Below, in pieces: positions 1 to 9,391 of a stretch of DNA of 64,000 nt. Positions within the stretch are counted from its first letter, which is position 1. Each line of letters starts with the position of its first letter. The stretch covers positions 248,001 through 312,000 of the forward strand of contig CAXXDW010000005.1 of assembly GCA_963665575.2 (NCBI GenBank), given 5' to 3'. The DNA is from Rariloculus sp963665575 (lineage in GTDB: Bacteria > Pseudomonadota > Gammaproteobacteria > Steroidobacterales > Rariloculaceae). A model generated the notes under the pieces. It saw only the letters and a list, made by a program, of their open reading frames with translations. It was not told the origin of the DNA and did no database searches. A program made the position numbers and the translations under genes.

Positions 1-727
1 TGATCTGCACCCACGTGCCGTTGTCTTCGGTCAGAAAGACCGCAAGTCCCGAAAGGTTGCGGCGTACGTCGACGACCGTGACCTCGATGCCGTCGTCCGA
101 GCGAGTCTCGTTGGTCTGTGCCGCGTCCGGCCTCGTCGCTGACACTTCGGACGCCGCCCGGTCGTCAATCGACTCGTCTGTATCCGCGCCTCTCCTTGCG
201 ATCCGGTCCCGCAAGCGGCGCCAGAAGGGGCGCCGGGACGCTTCTTCGGCGGGTTCGGCTGACTGCACGACCTGCTCCGGCGAGTCGCTTCGGTCTGCGA
301 TGCTCTCGGTAACCTGAGGTTCGGCAGCCGGCTCGACTTGCGCGCCTGCGTCGTTTCGCTCCGCAGTGGTTTCGATCGGAGCAGTTTCGGTCGCGATGGT
401 TTCGCTCGCGGTAGTTTCGGTCGCGATGGTTTCGCTCGCGGTAGTTTCGATCGCAGTGGTTTCGCTCACATCGGCTTCGATTGTCGCGTTCGCTGGACCT
501 GCTTCGCTCGGCTCGTCGTCGGCTTGCGGTGCGCCGCGCTGCAGCCTGTCGTAGCAAGCCAGCCGCTCGGCATCGGCGCTCAGGGCCGCGCACTCTTCAA
601 GGCCTCTCGCAAGCTCGTCCTGGGCATACGCGGCGGTCAGCGGCATCAGAGCGAGCACCATCCCGAGACCAATACCGGGAACGTGCCGGTCTGAACGGCT
701 CAAAGGAGACTGGTAAACGGTCGCCAT
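1..727 (-). CDS. Secreted repeat-containing protein, partial
   Basis: The reading frame is open from the ATG at 727 to the left edge, giving 242 codons with no stop, so the C-terminus is missing. A signal peptide ends near residue 35 (ALMPLTAAYA, then QDEL). Residues 43-62 contain the pattern LEECAALSADAERLACYDRL, with Cys46 and Cys58. This Cys-x(n)-RLxCYD pattern is common near the N-terminus of exported proteobacterial proteins of unclear function, including type VI-associated VasI/TagO-like proteins. Residues 88-122 are low-complexity repeats of SETIATETTA, matching a 30-bp DNA repeat. The last visible residues (DGIEVTVVDV onward, then NGTWVQI) look like the start of a small beta domain. 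Export is well supported; function is unknown. Confidence 0.75.
   Translation of the reverse strand, partial: MATVYQSPLSRSDRHVPGIGLGMVLALMPLTAAYAQDELARGLEECAALSADAERLACYDRLQRGAPQADDEPSEAGPANATIEADVSETTAIETTASETIATETTASETIATETAPIETTAERNDAGAQVEPAAEPQVTESIADRSDSPEQVVQSAEPAEEASRRPFWRRLRDRIARRGADTDESIDDRAASEVSATRPDAAQTNETRSDDGIEVTVVDVRRNLSGLAVFLTEDNGTWVQI
384..443. repeat. 30-bp tandem repeat inside the first gene
   Basis: Two perfect 30-bp copies (384-413 and 414-443) are flanked by degenerate partial copies from about 369 to 469. The repeat is in frame and encodes the Thr/Glu/Ala-rich SETIATETTA stretch on the minus strand. Copy number probably varies between strains because perfect in-frame tandem repeats slip easily. 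Confidence 0.85.
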
Positions 728-1136
728 CAGGTTAATTCGCAGATTGGTCAAAGCGTTACGACGATATGCGCTACGCTGATCATATCCGCTGCGCCGCGGC
801 GAAGTCACCAAACGAGAGCTGGCAGCCTCGACCGGGTTCCGGTGCAGCGTCTCCAACGGTGCTGTTCGCCCGGGAGCCACGACCATGGACATCCCTGTCC
901 CGGTCGGACGTCGAGCGCCAACGGATAATGTGTCTTTGTTGCAACAATACTCGTCACGCCTGTTGACGCTGACTGGCGGGCATGGGTAGCATGCCGGACA
1001 GTTAGTGCGTCTGACAATCTGATATTAACCCGGCGGTTCACCGCGGCGATTACCACCTTGTCAACAATGGTCCCTGAATCCTATGGGGTGAACGCACGTT
1101 CGCAGTTGTTGCCTTTAAACCAGGGGGAGAAAACAC
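728..1136. other. Intergenic region upstream of TonB receptor
   Basis: About 400 bases separate two divergent genes. A weak sigma70-like promoter can be proposed on the plus strand: TTGACG at 963-968, an 18-base spacer, and TAGCAT at 987-992. No open frame with a ribosome site and no RNA gene is visible. Confidence 0.4.
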
Positions 1137-4106
1137 ATGAATAATCGTCTATTGGCAAGGCTGCCGATCGGTGCGCTTGCATCGGCTTGCGCGGCGGTTC
1201 TCGCGCCGCCGAGCCTGATGGCTCAGGTTAGCGGCGAGCTCGAGGAAATCGTCGTCACCGGCTCGTTCATCAGCCGCCCGGCTGACCGTCCGCAGCCGGT
1301 GTCCATTCTCGACGCCGCGGAAATTCGCGCCAACCAGCGGGTCACGCTGGCTGAGGTGGTACGCGACATGCCGCAGATTTCCACCGCCAACGTGACGAGC
1401 AACTGGGAAAGGCCGACCAACAGCATCAACATGCGCGGTCTGGGCAGCCGCTCGACGCTCGTGCTCCTGAACGGCCAGCGCATGACGATCGACGCCAACG
1501 CCGGTTCCCAGGTGGATATCAACAACCTCGCGCCGAGCATCATGGTCGAGCGTATCGAGATGTTGCTCGACGGCGCCTCGGCGCTGTACGGTTCCGACGC
1601 CGTTGCAGGCGTCGTCAACTTCATCACTCGCGACAGGTTCGAGGGGCTCGAAGTCAACGTATCGAGCCAATGGGCGCAGACGCAGACCGATACGCCCGAG
1701 GTCGTAACATCGGCCATCTTCGGCACCGGCGACAGCGATTCGCATCTGGTCATGGCCGTCGAGATGCAGCGCCGCGAGAACAAGCTCCAGGAGGAAGACC
1801 GCTTCGGGCCCGAACGGCTTTCGCACGGCCTGATCACGGCACTGTGGAATCCCGGTACCTACCTCGCTGCCCCGGGAGCTCCGCGCCGCGGCTGGCACCG
1901 CGACCCGCTGTGCAGCAGCCCGGAGATCGGCGGCACGCCGCAGACCGACGACATCACGGATCCCGCGGGGTTCATCAGCGGCCCCTTCTGCCGCGGCCTG
2001 CTGAGCCTGCAGCGCACCACCGTGCCGGAGCGCACGGAGCTGACGGGCATGGCGGTGTTCACCCAGGACTTCGGAAGCGGCCCGCTCAGCACCATGCGCG
2101 TCGAGGCGAGCTTCGCACGCACGGAGTCGCAATCGAGCTACGGCACGGGCGTGCCGTTGCTGGCGCTGCCGTCGGTCTCGGGCCAGGTCCCGATTCTGCC
2201 GCGAACCAATCCGGGCGTGCTCGACGCGCACGTGCGTTCCGGCGGAACGTTTCCACTGCAGGACTTCGGCCGCATTTTCAGCCGCCAGTTGAGTCCGCTC
2301 GACGGCGATGAAACTTCGCTCGACAGTTCGAACAGGCAGAACACCTATCGCGTGGCGGCGAGCCTCGAAGGCATGTTCAGCGATAGCTGGAACTGGCGGC
2401 TGACCGGTACGTTTTCGCAGAACGACCAGCGCAACAACGCGATGGACACGATTACCGACCGGTACATGCGGGCCGTGCAGGGCTACGGCGGCCCGTCCTG
2501 CAAATGGAATTACGTCCAGGGCGCAACCAGCGACCCGACCATTCAGCGTGGCGTCGGGTCCTGCCAATACTGGAACCCGTTCGCGAGCCGCCTGATCGCC
2601 GACCCCTTTGACGAGACGCCGATCGATCCGAGCGACCCGAACTCGCCGCCGAAGCGCACGCTGTACAACTCCCCGGAACTGCTCGACTGGATGATGTTCG
2701 GCGGCCAGGCCATCAACGAGTCGCGGTTCACTTCGTTCGAGTTCCTGACCACGGGCGAGCTGTGGGAAATGGCCGGCGGTACCACCGGCGTCGCTCTGGG
2801 GGTGCAGGTGCGCAACCAGGAACTCGACATCGGTGTCGACACGGTTCGCAAGGACGGCGGTCTGGGATTCCGCCCGCAGATACTGCGGGACTGGGACTCG
2901 CAACGCGATACGGAAGCCTTTTTTGCCGAACTCGTCATGTTCCCGCATGAGGATCTCGAGATCGATATCGCCGCGCGTGCCGAGGAAACGCTCGGCCTCA
3001 GTTCCACGGAACCGAAGATCTCGATGTTGTGGACTCCCGCCGACAACCTGTACTTCCGCGCCACCGCGGGCTCGTCGTTCCGTTTGCCCGCCGAGACCCA
3101 TCTGTTCGGCGTCGGCGGCGGTTCCGTCGCGCGCGACACGATCGGCGGCGAGGTTACCCAGGCGACGGGCATCGGTGTCGGCAATCCGAACCTGCTCCCC
3201 GAGGAATCGGACAACTTCACGCTCGGGGTGACCTGGGACATCACCGACAACTTCACCGTGGACCTGACCTGGTGGGACTACGAGTTCACGAACCTCGTCG
3301 CCACGACCGACGCCGAGGACACGCTCAGGCAGGATCTGCTCGACGGCTGGGTCAACGCGGGGGCGAACAACTCCAATCCCGTCTCGCCGGAGCTGAGTCC
3401 TCATCCGCTGTTCCCGGGCCGGCCCAATGAGTACTGTGAAGTTACTCGCGGCTGGCGGTTCATGGATGAGAACGACGACGAACAAGCCGATATCCCGTTG
3501 CCCGAAGGCTGCCTGACCGGATTCGACTTCCAGATCTTCCGGTCGAGTTGGCAGAACCAGGACATCATCATCACCAACGGCTTCGACCTGACGCTCGACT
3601 GGCGCCGGGACTTTGGTATCCACAGGCTCGGCGCCCGGTTCGTCGGTTCTTTCGTCGAGGAGTACTCGGGCATCGACGGCGTCAACGATGACGGTGCAAC
3701 GCCCGAGTTTCGCGGGCGCATGGCCGGGACGCTCAGAAACGTCGTCGGCACGGACGGCGACGGTGTCGCGGGCGTCTCGACCAATCCGGATCTCAGGGCC
3801 AATCTGATCCTGACCTACGGAAGAGGCAACCACAATGTCCGCGGTACCTTCCGCTACGTCTCGGGCATCACGAACACGGACCCGAATCCGCTGGAGGACG
3901 CCTTCGACGAGAGCGCCTATACGCAGTTGGATGTCGTGTATGACTGGGATGTGCCGATGAGCCGTCCCGCGACACTGTCGTTCACGGTGCTCAATATCAC
4001 CGACGAGGAGCCGCCGCTGAACCCCAATGGTCTGATCACGTACAACTCCGGTCTTTACGATGGCCGCGGGCGCATGTTCAGGCTCATGTGGAACCAGGGC
4101 TTCTGA
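1137..4106 (+). CDS. TonB-dependent outer membrane receptor
   Basis: This 989-residue outer membrane beta-barrel imports a large substrate using TonB/ExbBD energy. A signal peptide ends about residue 29 (SLMAQ). A TonB-box-like EEIVVTG follows at residues 36-42. The plug domain (about residues 50-165) includes NMRGLGSRSTLVLLNGQRM, ALYGSDAVAGVVNF and related plug motifs. The rest is barrel sequence ending in a terminal Phe (MWNQGF), the usual signal for the outer membrane assembly machinery. The length and plug sequence fit the large receptors of oligotrophic proteobacteria, whose substrates are often unknown. The ribosome site GGGGGAG lies 9 bases before the ATG. No SusD or regulator lies next to it, so the substrate cannot be named. 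Confidence 0.95.
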   Translation: MNNRLLARLPIGALASACAAVLAPPSLMAQVSGELEEIVVTGSFISRPADRPQPVSILDAAEIRANQRVTLAEVVRDMPQISTANVTSNWERPTNSINMRGLGSRSTLVLLNGQRMTIDANAGSQVDINNLAPSIMVERIEMLLDGASALYGSDAVAGVVNFITRDRFEGLEVNVSSQWAQTQTDTPEVVTSAIFGTGDSDSHLVMAVEMQRRENKLQEEDRFGPERLSHGLITALWNPGTYLAAPGAPRRGWHRDPLCSSPEIGGTPQTDDITDPAGFISGPFCRGLLSLQRTTVPERTELTGMAVFTQDFGSGPLSTMRVEASFARTESQSSYGTGVPLLALPSVSGQVPILPRTNPGVLDAHVRSGGTFPLQDFGRIFSRQLSPLDGDETSLDSSNRQNTYRVAASLEGMFSDSWNWRLTGTFSQNDQRNNAMDTITDRYMRAVQGYGGPSCKWNYVQGATSDPTIQRGVGSCQYWNPFASRLIADPFDETPIDPSDPNSPPKRTLYNSPELLDWMMFGGQAINESRFTSFEFLTTGELWEMAGGTTGVALGVQVRNQELDIGVDTVRKDGGLGFRPQILRDWDSQRDTEAFFAELVMFPHEDLEIDIAARAEETLGLSSTEPKISMLWTPADNLYFRATAGSSFRLPAETHLFGVGGGSVARDTIGGEVTQATGIGVGNPNLLPEESDNFTLGVTWDITDNFTVDLTWWDYEFTNLVATTDAEDTLRQDLLDGWVNAGANNSNPVSPELSPHPLFPGRPNEYCEVTRGWRFMDENDDEQADIPLPEGCLTGFDFQIFRSSWQNQDIIITNGFDLTLDWRRDFGIHRLGARFVGSFVEEYSGIDGVNDDGATPEFRGRMAGTLRNVVGTDGDGVAGVSTNPDLRANLILTYGRGNHNVRGTFRYVSGITNTDPNPLEDAFDESAYTQLDVVYDWDVPMSRPATLSFTVLNITDEEPPLNPNGLITYNSGLYDGRGRMFRLMWNQGF

Positions 4107-4155
4107 GGGCTTGACCTGATCCGACCGGTTCGCGCCGGTCTTCCTTGTAGCGCGG

Positions 4156-4180
4156 CCCCGCTGTACATCGTGCAGCGGGG
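4156..4180 (+). terminator. Candidate terminator hairpin after TonB receptor
   Basis: A perfect 8-bp stem (CCCCGCTG/CAGCGGGG) with a 9-base loop lies about 50 bases after the receptor stop. There is no T-run, so termination by this hairpin alone is uncertain. Confidence 0.45.
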
Positions 4181-4375
4181 TCGTGCCCGTTTCGGGCGTT
4201 GCGTTGGCGAATCGCGCCGCCTTGCCGGTCGGTACCGGCCAGGTGCGCCATATGGCGTCAGACAGCAGGTTTGATTTGTCGCGGTCCGCAAACTAGAGTT
4301 CTGCGGGACTCGCGTCATGACGACTGACGTGACGCGCCGGGATGTTCGTAGACACACAGTGAAGGTTGGGACCGC

Positions 4376-5239
4376 ATGAGTTTCATCTATTTCCTTGGCC
4401 GTTTTCATGTGCTCGTTCTGCATGTGCCGATCGGCATCATCATTGCGATCGTCGTGCTCGAAGCGCTCGCGCGGCGCGAGAAATACCGCTACCTCGAATC
4501 CGCTTCGCCGTTTCTGTGGGGTGCGGCCGCGGTCACGGCCGTTGTCACGGTCGTGCTTGGCTACTTCCATTTCGCCGAGGGCAGCTTCGGCAGTGCGTCC
4601 GGCGTCCAGCATCGGACGTTCGGTACGGCGCTCGGCGTGCTGATCGCTGTCGTCGCGGTGTTGCGGCTAAGCAAATTCGCACGCAACTACGCGCCGGTGT
4701 ATTTCCCGGCATCGTTGCTGGCGCTGCTGCTCGTCCTGATCACCGGGCATTACGGCGGCAACCTGACCCACGGTTCGACATATCTCGTCGAGTACGCGCC
4801 GCAACCCGTACGTTCGCTCGCGGGCCTCGGACCGAGGCGTCCGCCGATCACCGATATCGCGATGGCCGATCCGTTTCTCGATATCGTCGCCCCGATCCTG
4901 CGGCAGCGCTGCACGGACTGCCACGGTACCGACACGACCGAAGCCGAACTCGACATGACGACCCATGAAGCCCTCATGCGCGGTGGCGAGACGGGTGGCA
5001 CGATATCTGCCGGTAACCCGCAGTTCAGCGAACTCGTGAACCGCATCACACTGCCGCCCGAAGACGAAGCGTTCATGCCGGCGGAAGGCAACACCCCGTT
5101 GACGCCGGAGCAGGTGCAGATCATCGAGTGGTGGATTCAGACCGGTGCTCAGACCGGCGTCACGCTCGGCGAATCGGACATCGAGACCAGCGCCGAGATC
5201 GAGGCGCTGTTGCGTGCGGAACTGGGTCTTGAGGGCTGA
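4376..5239 (+). CDS. Membrane protein with C-terminal cytochrome c domain
   Basis: The N-terminal half (residues 1-130) has about four hydrophobic helices of the DUF2231-like type, with His11, His16, His65 and His79 in or near them. The C-terminal half is a planctomycete-type cytochrome c domain with one heme site, RCTDCHG (Cys179, Cys182, His183), and a possible axial Met at FMP (Met234). The heme would sit on the outer face of the inner membrane. This architecture is often found beside genes for degradation of organic substrates and may pass electrons to the respiratory chain; that role is inferred. It stands alone between the TonB receptor and a converging lipoprotein gene. Confidence 0.8.
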   Translation: MSFIYFLGRFHVLVLHVPIGIIIAIVVLEALARREKYRYLESASPFLWGAAAVTAVVTVVLGYFHFAEGSFGSASGVQHRTFGTALGVLIAVVAVLRLSKFARNYAPVYFPASLLALLLVLITGHYGGNLTHGSTYLVEYAPQPVRSLAGLGPRRPPITDIAMADPFLDIVAPILRQRCTDCHGTDTTEAELDMTTHEALMRGGETGGTISAGNPQFSELVNRITLPPEDEAFMPAEGNTPLTPEQVQIIEWWIQTGAQTGVTLGESDIETSAEIEALLRAELGLEG

Positions 5240-5308
5240 ACTGACCGGTGATTTGAACCGAACCTGGGAGCGGAACCGGACCTGCGGACTGAACCGGCGA
5301 AACCGGCC

Positions 5309-5977
5309 TCAGCCGAGTTCGCCCTCGCAGCTATTGAGCTGCGCACCCCATTCCTTCGCCTTGTAGTCGACCTGGCGCGCGACATCGAGCAGCCAGCCCT
5401 TGCCGGCATGCGTGTTGCGGCTCCAGCCGCCCGGACCCTCGTGGTAGGCGAGGTATTGATTGTAGGGGTCCCACTTCGAGATACCCGCGGCTTTCTGTGA
5501 CTTGTCGGTGTACCAGCCGACGAAGTCGATGGCCGCGCGGAAGTCGTCGCGATCGGCGAAGCGGCGGCCCGTCTCGTCCCGGTATTGCTGCCAGGTGCTC
5601 TCCAGCGCTTGCGCGTAGCCGTAGGCGTCAGAGGGTCTGCGCCACGGGATGAACCCGAGCAGCTTCGTGCGCGGGGGTCTGGCGTCGAACTGGAACGTGG
5701 ATTCCTGGCGGATGATGGCCATCTGCACGTGAATCGGCGTGCCCCAGCGCTCTTCGGACGCCTTCGCGGCCCGGTACCAACGCCGCTTGTCGTCGAAGAT
5801 CAGGCAGATATTCTCGACGCTGGCCGGCGGCGAGTTCGCGCAACCCGCGATGACGAGGGTCGCCATAACTGCAAGCAGCACTCGCGCTGCACGCACGGGA
5901 AAAGGCACACCGCGATTGCGGCGCCTTTCGTGACGCACTGGAGTTCCCACGTCGCAGATCGTAGCACGAAAGGCCAT
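5309..5977 (-). CDS. Transglycosylase SLT-like lipoprotein
   Basis: This is an exported lipoprotein: the lipobox VIAGC follows a hydrophobic stretch. The mature part matches the SLT_4 type of lytic transglycosylase domain, with the catalytic Glu in IIRQESTFQF and the downstream stretch SDAYGYAQALESTWQQYRDE. Such enzymes cleave the glycan strand of peptidoglycan. The start is uncertain: ATG at 5977, GTG at 5986 and GTG at 5938 are all in frame, and the last would give the most normal signal-peptide length. The gene converges on the cytochrome gene to its left. Confidence 0.85.
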   Translation of the reverse strand: MAFRATICDVGTPVRHERRRNRGVPFPVRAARVLLAVMATLVIAGCANSPPASVENICLIFDDKRRWYRAAKASEERWGTPIHVQMAIIRQESTFQFDARPPRTKLLGFIPWRRPSDAYGYAQALESTWQQYRDETGRRFADRDDFRAAIDFVGWYTDKSQKAAGISKWDPYNQYLAYHEGPGGWSRNTHAGKGWLLDVARQVDYKAKEWGAQLNSCEGELG

Positions 5978-6314
5978 TGCGCTCACCGGAAACGCCCGAT
6001 CGGTGCGGCCTCGAAGTCGGCCGCAGCAACCTCGCAGGATCGGTCCGCGAGGCGGATTTGGCCTTCGAAAATCAGGCTCCGCTGGACAAGGCGGATTCGA
6101 CCTTCAGACTTCGCGCTCCAGTGGACGAGGTGGATTCCCCGCGACGCCGGACGGCATCGCTTCGAAACAGGTTCGGAGCAGGTCTGCGGCCGAATGGTCA
6201 AGGTGCCCTGGCTTGATTACACTTTCCGGCTGCCGGGGAGAGGCGAGGTCAAGCTCACGGGCATGACCCTGTCGCGACGCGGCATCCTCCGGGAACTACC
6301 ACAAGAAGGACAGC
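5978..6314. other. Intergenic region with 39-bp imperfect repeats
   Basis: This region lies between two divergent genes. From 6051 it holds two complete units of exactly 39 bases (6051-6089 and 6090-6128) starting GGCGGATT, and the start of a third (6129 to about 6145). The units are about 70% alike and share CCTTC, TC, GCTCC and TGGAC blocks. No translated product is supported. A regulator binding array is possible, but the period (39) is not a multiple of the 10.5-base helical turn. Confidence 0.6.
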
Positions 6315-7271
6315 GTGCCCGAACGCTCCGGCTCGAATCGCGACGGTGGGTATTTGAAGCAGCCGAACAGATCCGCCTGGCAGCGCTGGGTCCACAGGCC
6401 CCAGGCGCTCGGGTTTCGCAAGGCGATCCTGCAGGTCCACCTGTGGCTCGCGGTCACAATCGGCATCTACATCATCGTCGTAAGCGTCAGCGGAAGCGCT
6501 GTCGTCTTCCGGCGCGAACTGGGGATGTGGCTCGTGCCTCGCACCGTGCCCGAGGCCATCGGTATCCCGCTGGCAGGCGATGGTCTTGCCGAAGCCGTCG
6601 AGCGTGTCTACGCGGATTACGAAATCCTTTCGATCATCGAGCCCCGGCGGCGCCCGGACGAGCCGGTCTACGTGAGGCTCCAGCGCGACGGCGAGGAATC
6701 GTCGCGGCAGTTCGATCAGTTCAGGGGCGTCGACATGGGCGACACCTATCCGCCTCCGATGCAGGTCATGGAGTGGTTCGTCGACCTGCACGACAACCTG
6801 CTCGCCGGCCAGACCGGGCGGACCATCAACGGGATCGGTGGCGCGCTGGTGCTCGTCATCGTGCTTACCGGAGCGTTTCTCTGGTGGCCGGGGAAGGGAC
6901 GCTGGCTCGGCAGCATGCTGGTTCGTCCGGCGCGCAAATCGAAGCCGTTGACCTGGCAACTGCACAGTGCGCTCGGTTTCTGGGCGTTCGCGATGCTCTT
7001 CGTCTGGGCGCTGACGGCGGTCTACTTTGCGTTCCCGACGCCTTTCGAATGGGTCATGGACTCGCTCGACTCCGACCCGACCGACTTCGAACGCCCCGGG
7101 GAGGGCGCGCTGCTGTTGCTCATCGATCTGCACTTCGGGCGTTTCGGCGGAATCGGAGTGCGCACGTTCTGGGTACTGATCGGCCTGATTCCTGCCGCGA
7201 TGTTCATCACCGGTTTCATCGTCTGGCGCCGGCGCGTGAACCGGTCGGGCGGGACCGGGCAACGCGACTGA
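6315..7271 (+). CDS. PepSY-associated TM helix protein
   Basis: A 318-residue inner membrane protein of the PepSY-TM family, often linked to iron or siderophore handling. Four membrane helices are visible: about residues 43-65 (starting at VHLWLAVTIG), 172-191, 219-240 and 285-304. A periplasmic region with PepSY-like sequence lies between helices 1 and 2. Conserved-looking His residues sit near the helices: His42, His159 (VDLHDNLLAG), His217 and His273, and they may act in heme or metal reduction. The GTG start at 6315 follows AAGAAGGA at 6 bases. The nearest TonB receptor is 2 kb to the left on the same strand, so a joint role in metal uptake is possible but unproven. Confidence 0.9.
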   Translation: MPERSGSNRDGGYLKQPNRSAWQRWVHRPQALGFRKAILQVHLWLAVTIGIYIIVVSVSGSAVVFRRELGMWLVPRTVPEAIGIPLAGDGLAEAVERVYADYEILSIIEPRRRPDEPVYVRLQRDGEESSRQFDQFRGVDMGDTYPPPMQVMEWFVDLHDNLLAGQTGRTINGIGGALVLVIVLTGAFLWWPGKGRWLGSMLVRPARKSKPLTWQLHSALGFWAFAMLFVWALTAVYFAFPTPFEWVMDSLDSDPTDFERPGEGALLLLIDLHFGRFGGIGVRTFWVLIGLIPAAMFITGFIVWRRRVNRSGGTGQRD

Positions 7272-7429
7272 AGCGATGGTGCCGGGGGAACCCCTGCCGG
7301 GTATCAACGACGCGGTGCCCGGCCGCATCGAACAACGCGAATGTGGGAACGGCGCCGGTCCTCCTGTGGAGTGACGACCGATCAGAGCCTGTCGGATTCA
7401 GGCGGCGGACGCGGCCGGGTCGGGCAGGT

Positions 7430-8146
7430 TCAGAGCACTGTCGCGCTCACGATCATCGTCGGCTGGACCTCGAGCGATTCGAGATAGGCGTCGCCGTCGG
7501 CCCAAAGGCGCGTCTGGTTGAGGCCGCCGCTCGGATCGCCGACCTGCACGAACTGATCCACGGCATCCATGCCGTCGACGATCTTGGCGAACACCGTGAA
7601 GTTGTATTGCGGGTCGGCGAGCCGGTTGTTTTCGATGTAGTTGATGAAAACCTGCGTCGAGTTGGTGTTCGGCCCGGCCTTGGCGAACGCGAGCGTCCCG
7701 CGCTCGAGCGCGAACAGTGTCGGGTCGTCGTCGAAATTCCGGTTCTGCCAGGATCGGTGCGGGTCGCGCCAGTTGATGCCGAACTGGGCGACGAATCCGG
7801 GTACGACCCGCGAAATCGGGATGTCGTCATAGAAGCCGGACTCCACGAGTTCGACGAAGCGTTGGGCCGCGTTCGGCGCGGCCTCCGGATAGACCTCGAT
7901 CGTCACGTCGCCGGCAGTCGTCTCCAGGCGCACGACCTGCGCCTGCGTCAACTGCGGGGCGTCGGCCTCCTTGCCGGGCAGCGGAACGAGTTCAAGGTCG
8001 AGTTCACCTGGGGTATTCACCGTGGCAGCCTCCGTGGCGTCGGGCAATTCAGTGTTGGAAGTCGGCGTTGTGGTCGGGGATTCGCACGCGCCCAGGGCAA
8101 GTCCGAGGCAGGCCGTGCCGATTGAAAGCTGCATGAGGCGGTGCAT
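7430..8146 (-). CDS. Cyclophilin-type peptidyl-prolyl isomerase lipoprotein
   Basis: Catalyses cis-trans isomerisation of X-Pro bonds during protein folding outside the cytoplasm. The first 21 residues are a lipoprotein signal (LALGACES, Cys21), followed by a Thr/Pro-rich linker. The cyclophilin domain covers about residues 70-235 and contains GDVTIEVYPEAAPNAAQRF, the catalytic-type ISRVVPGFVAQFG, and FAKAGPNTNSTQVFIN. This matches the compact bacterial PpiA/PpiB type, which lacks a Trp at the cyclosporin site. The gene converges on the PepSY gene. Confidence 0.93.
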   Translation of the reverse strand: MHRLMQLSIGTACLGLALGACESPTTTPTSNTELPDATEAATVNTPGELDLELVPLPGKEADAPQLTQAQVVRLETTAGDVTIEVYPEAAPNAAQRFVELVESGFYDDIPISRVVPGFVAQFGINWRDPHRSWQNRNFDDDPTLFALERGTLAFAKAGPNTNSTQVFINYIENNRLADPQYNFTVFAKIVDGMDAVDQFVQVGDPSGGLNQTRLWADGDAYLESLEVQPTMIVSATVL

Positions 8147-8326
8147 GTTGTGGCTACTCCTGTGGGGTCGGCCTTGGCGATGTGAGTACGGTCCGCCCCT
8201 TCGCGCCGGGTTCGTCAGGGGAGACGACTGCTCCGTGGTGGCAATCGGAATGGTCGTGACAGATACTCACGCGTAGCACTATAGTCAGGGTCGCCCATCA
8301 TGCAAGTCATCGCCAGGAGACACAAA

Positions 8327-9202
8327 TTGCAAAGACGTAAGCTGCTTGCCACGCTCGCGGCCTCGCCGGCGCTGATGGCGCGGTTCCAGGGGGCTCAGGC
8401 ACTTGAGCCGGGTATCCGCCAGGGCAGGATCAGGCAGAGCGTCATGCCGCAGGTCTGGGGCGACCTCGATCTCGGTATCGAGGAGCGTTGCGAGGTGCTC
8501 GCGGCGCTCGGATTCGCCGGCATGGACCTGCCGGAGCCGGACCAGATCCCGATACTCGAGGACCACGGGCTCGCACCGGCGATGATGGTCGGCACCGGCA
8601 CGACCTTCGAAAACGGTCTCATCCGCCAGGAACTGCACGACCGGATCGAGGAAGCGACTCACGCCGGGATCGACATGTGCGCCCAGGTGGGCTGTCCCAA
8701 TCTCATCGCGTTGCCCGGCGAACGGCGCGGGATGTCACGGGAGGAGGGCGCCGACCACGCCGTCGAGATCCTGTCGCGCATCGCACCCTACGCCGAGGAA
8801 AACGGCGTCTACGTCTGCATGGAGATCACCAATTCGAAGGTCGCCGCGGACAACCGCACCGATCAGGTGTTCGACGACATCGAATGGGGCTTCGACGTCT
8901 GCCGCAGGACCGGTTCGCCGAACATCAGGATCGTCTATGACGTCTATCACGTGCAGATCGCCAACGGCGACGTCGTACGGACCATGCGCGACAACTTGGA
9001 CCTGATATGCCATGTCCATGTCGCAGGCGTGCCATCGCGCGCGGAGATCGACGACACGAGCGAGATGAACTACCGCTACATCGCGCGGGAAATCGTCGAC
9101 ATGGGCTACGAGGGCTTCGTCGCGCTCGAGTACCGGCCGACGCCGGGACGCAACCCGCTCGTGAGCCTCGCGGTGTGCTACGACATCATGACCGTGACGT
9201 AG
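8327..9202 (+). CDS. Sugar phosphate isomerase/epimerase-like TIM barrel
   Basis: A 291-residue member of the xylose-isomerase-like TIM barrel family (AP endonuclease 2 fold), closest in style to hydroxypyruvate isomerase-like proteins. Metal-ligand-type segments are visible: VCMEIT (Glu), NIRIVYDVYHVQI (Asp and His), CHVHVAGVPSR (His) and VALEYRPT (Glu). The N-terminus MQRRKLLATLAASPALM suggests a twin-arginine-type signal, so it may act in the periplasm. The TTG at 8327 is chosen because AGGAG lies 7 bases before it. An ATG at 8300 is in frame but has no ribosome site. The actual substrate is not evident. Confidence 0.85.
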   Translation: MQRRKLLATLAASPALMARFQGAQALEPGIRQGRIRQSVMPQVWGDLDLGIEERCEVLAALGFAGMDLPEPDQIPILEDHGLAPAMMVGTGTTFENGLIRQELHDRIEEATHAGIDMCAQVGCPNLIALPGERRGMSREEGADHAVEILSRIAPYAEENGVYVCMEITNSKVAADNRTDQVFDDIEWGFDVCRRTGSPNIRIVYDVYHVQIANGDVVRTMRDNLDLICHVHVAGVPSRAEIDDTSEMNYRYIAREIVDMGYEGFVALEYRPTPGRNPLVSLAVCYDIMTVT

Positions 9203-9209
9203 GCGTTGT

Positions 9210-9227
9210 CGCAGCGGCTTCGCTGCG
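9210..9227. terminator. Short hairpin between convergent genes
   Basis: A 7-bp perfect stem (CGCAGCG/CGCTGCG) with loop GCTT lies just after the isomerase stop and before the converging redoxin gene. It lacks a T-run. Confidence 0.4.
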
Positions 9228-9391
9228 CAGACGCGCAGGGAACGTTGATTCCATACAAGCCTGAATCGCAGGCTCCTGGTGCGTCGACACAAGAAATTCC
9301 TGCACGTGTGCGCTTTACCGAGGCTCGCCGGGAGGCGTATCCCTACGCTGCTTGCCGGTCCGCCTGTCAGTGCCCTTGCCGCTCGCGCAGC

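Noticed and set aside
1149..3833. 894-codon frame on the minus strand
   Set aside because: It lies wholly antisense to the TonB receptor and arises from high GC codon structure; its sequence resembles no family.
5240..5308. Small frame between cytochrome and lipoprotein genes
   Set aside because: Too short and composed of the repeated pattern GAACCGGA; more likely non-coding.
5585..8125. 846-codon frame on the plus strand
   Set aside because: It runs across the transglycosylase, PepSY and cyclophilin genes in the wrong frame or strand and has no protein-like features.
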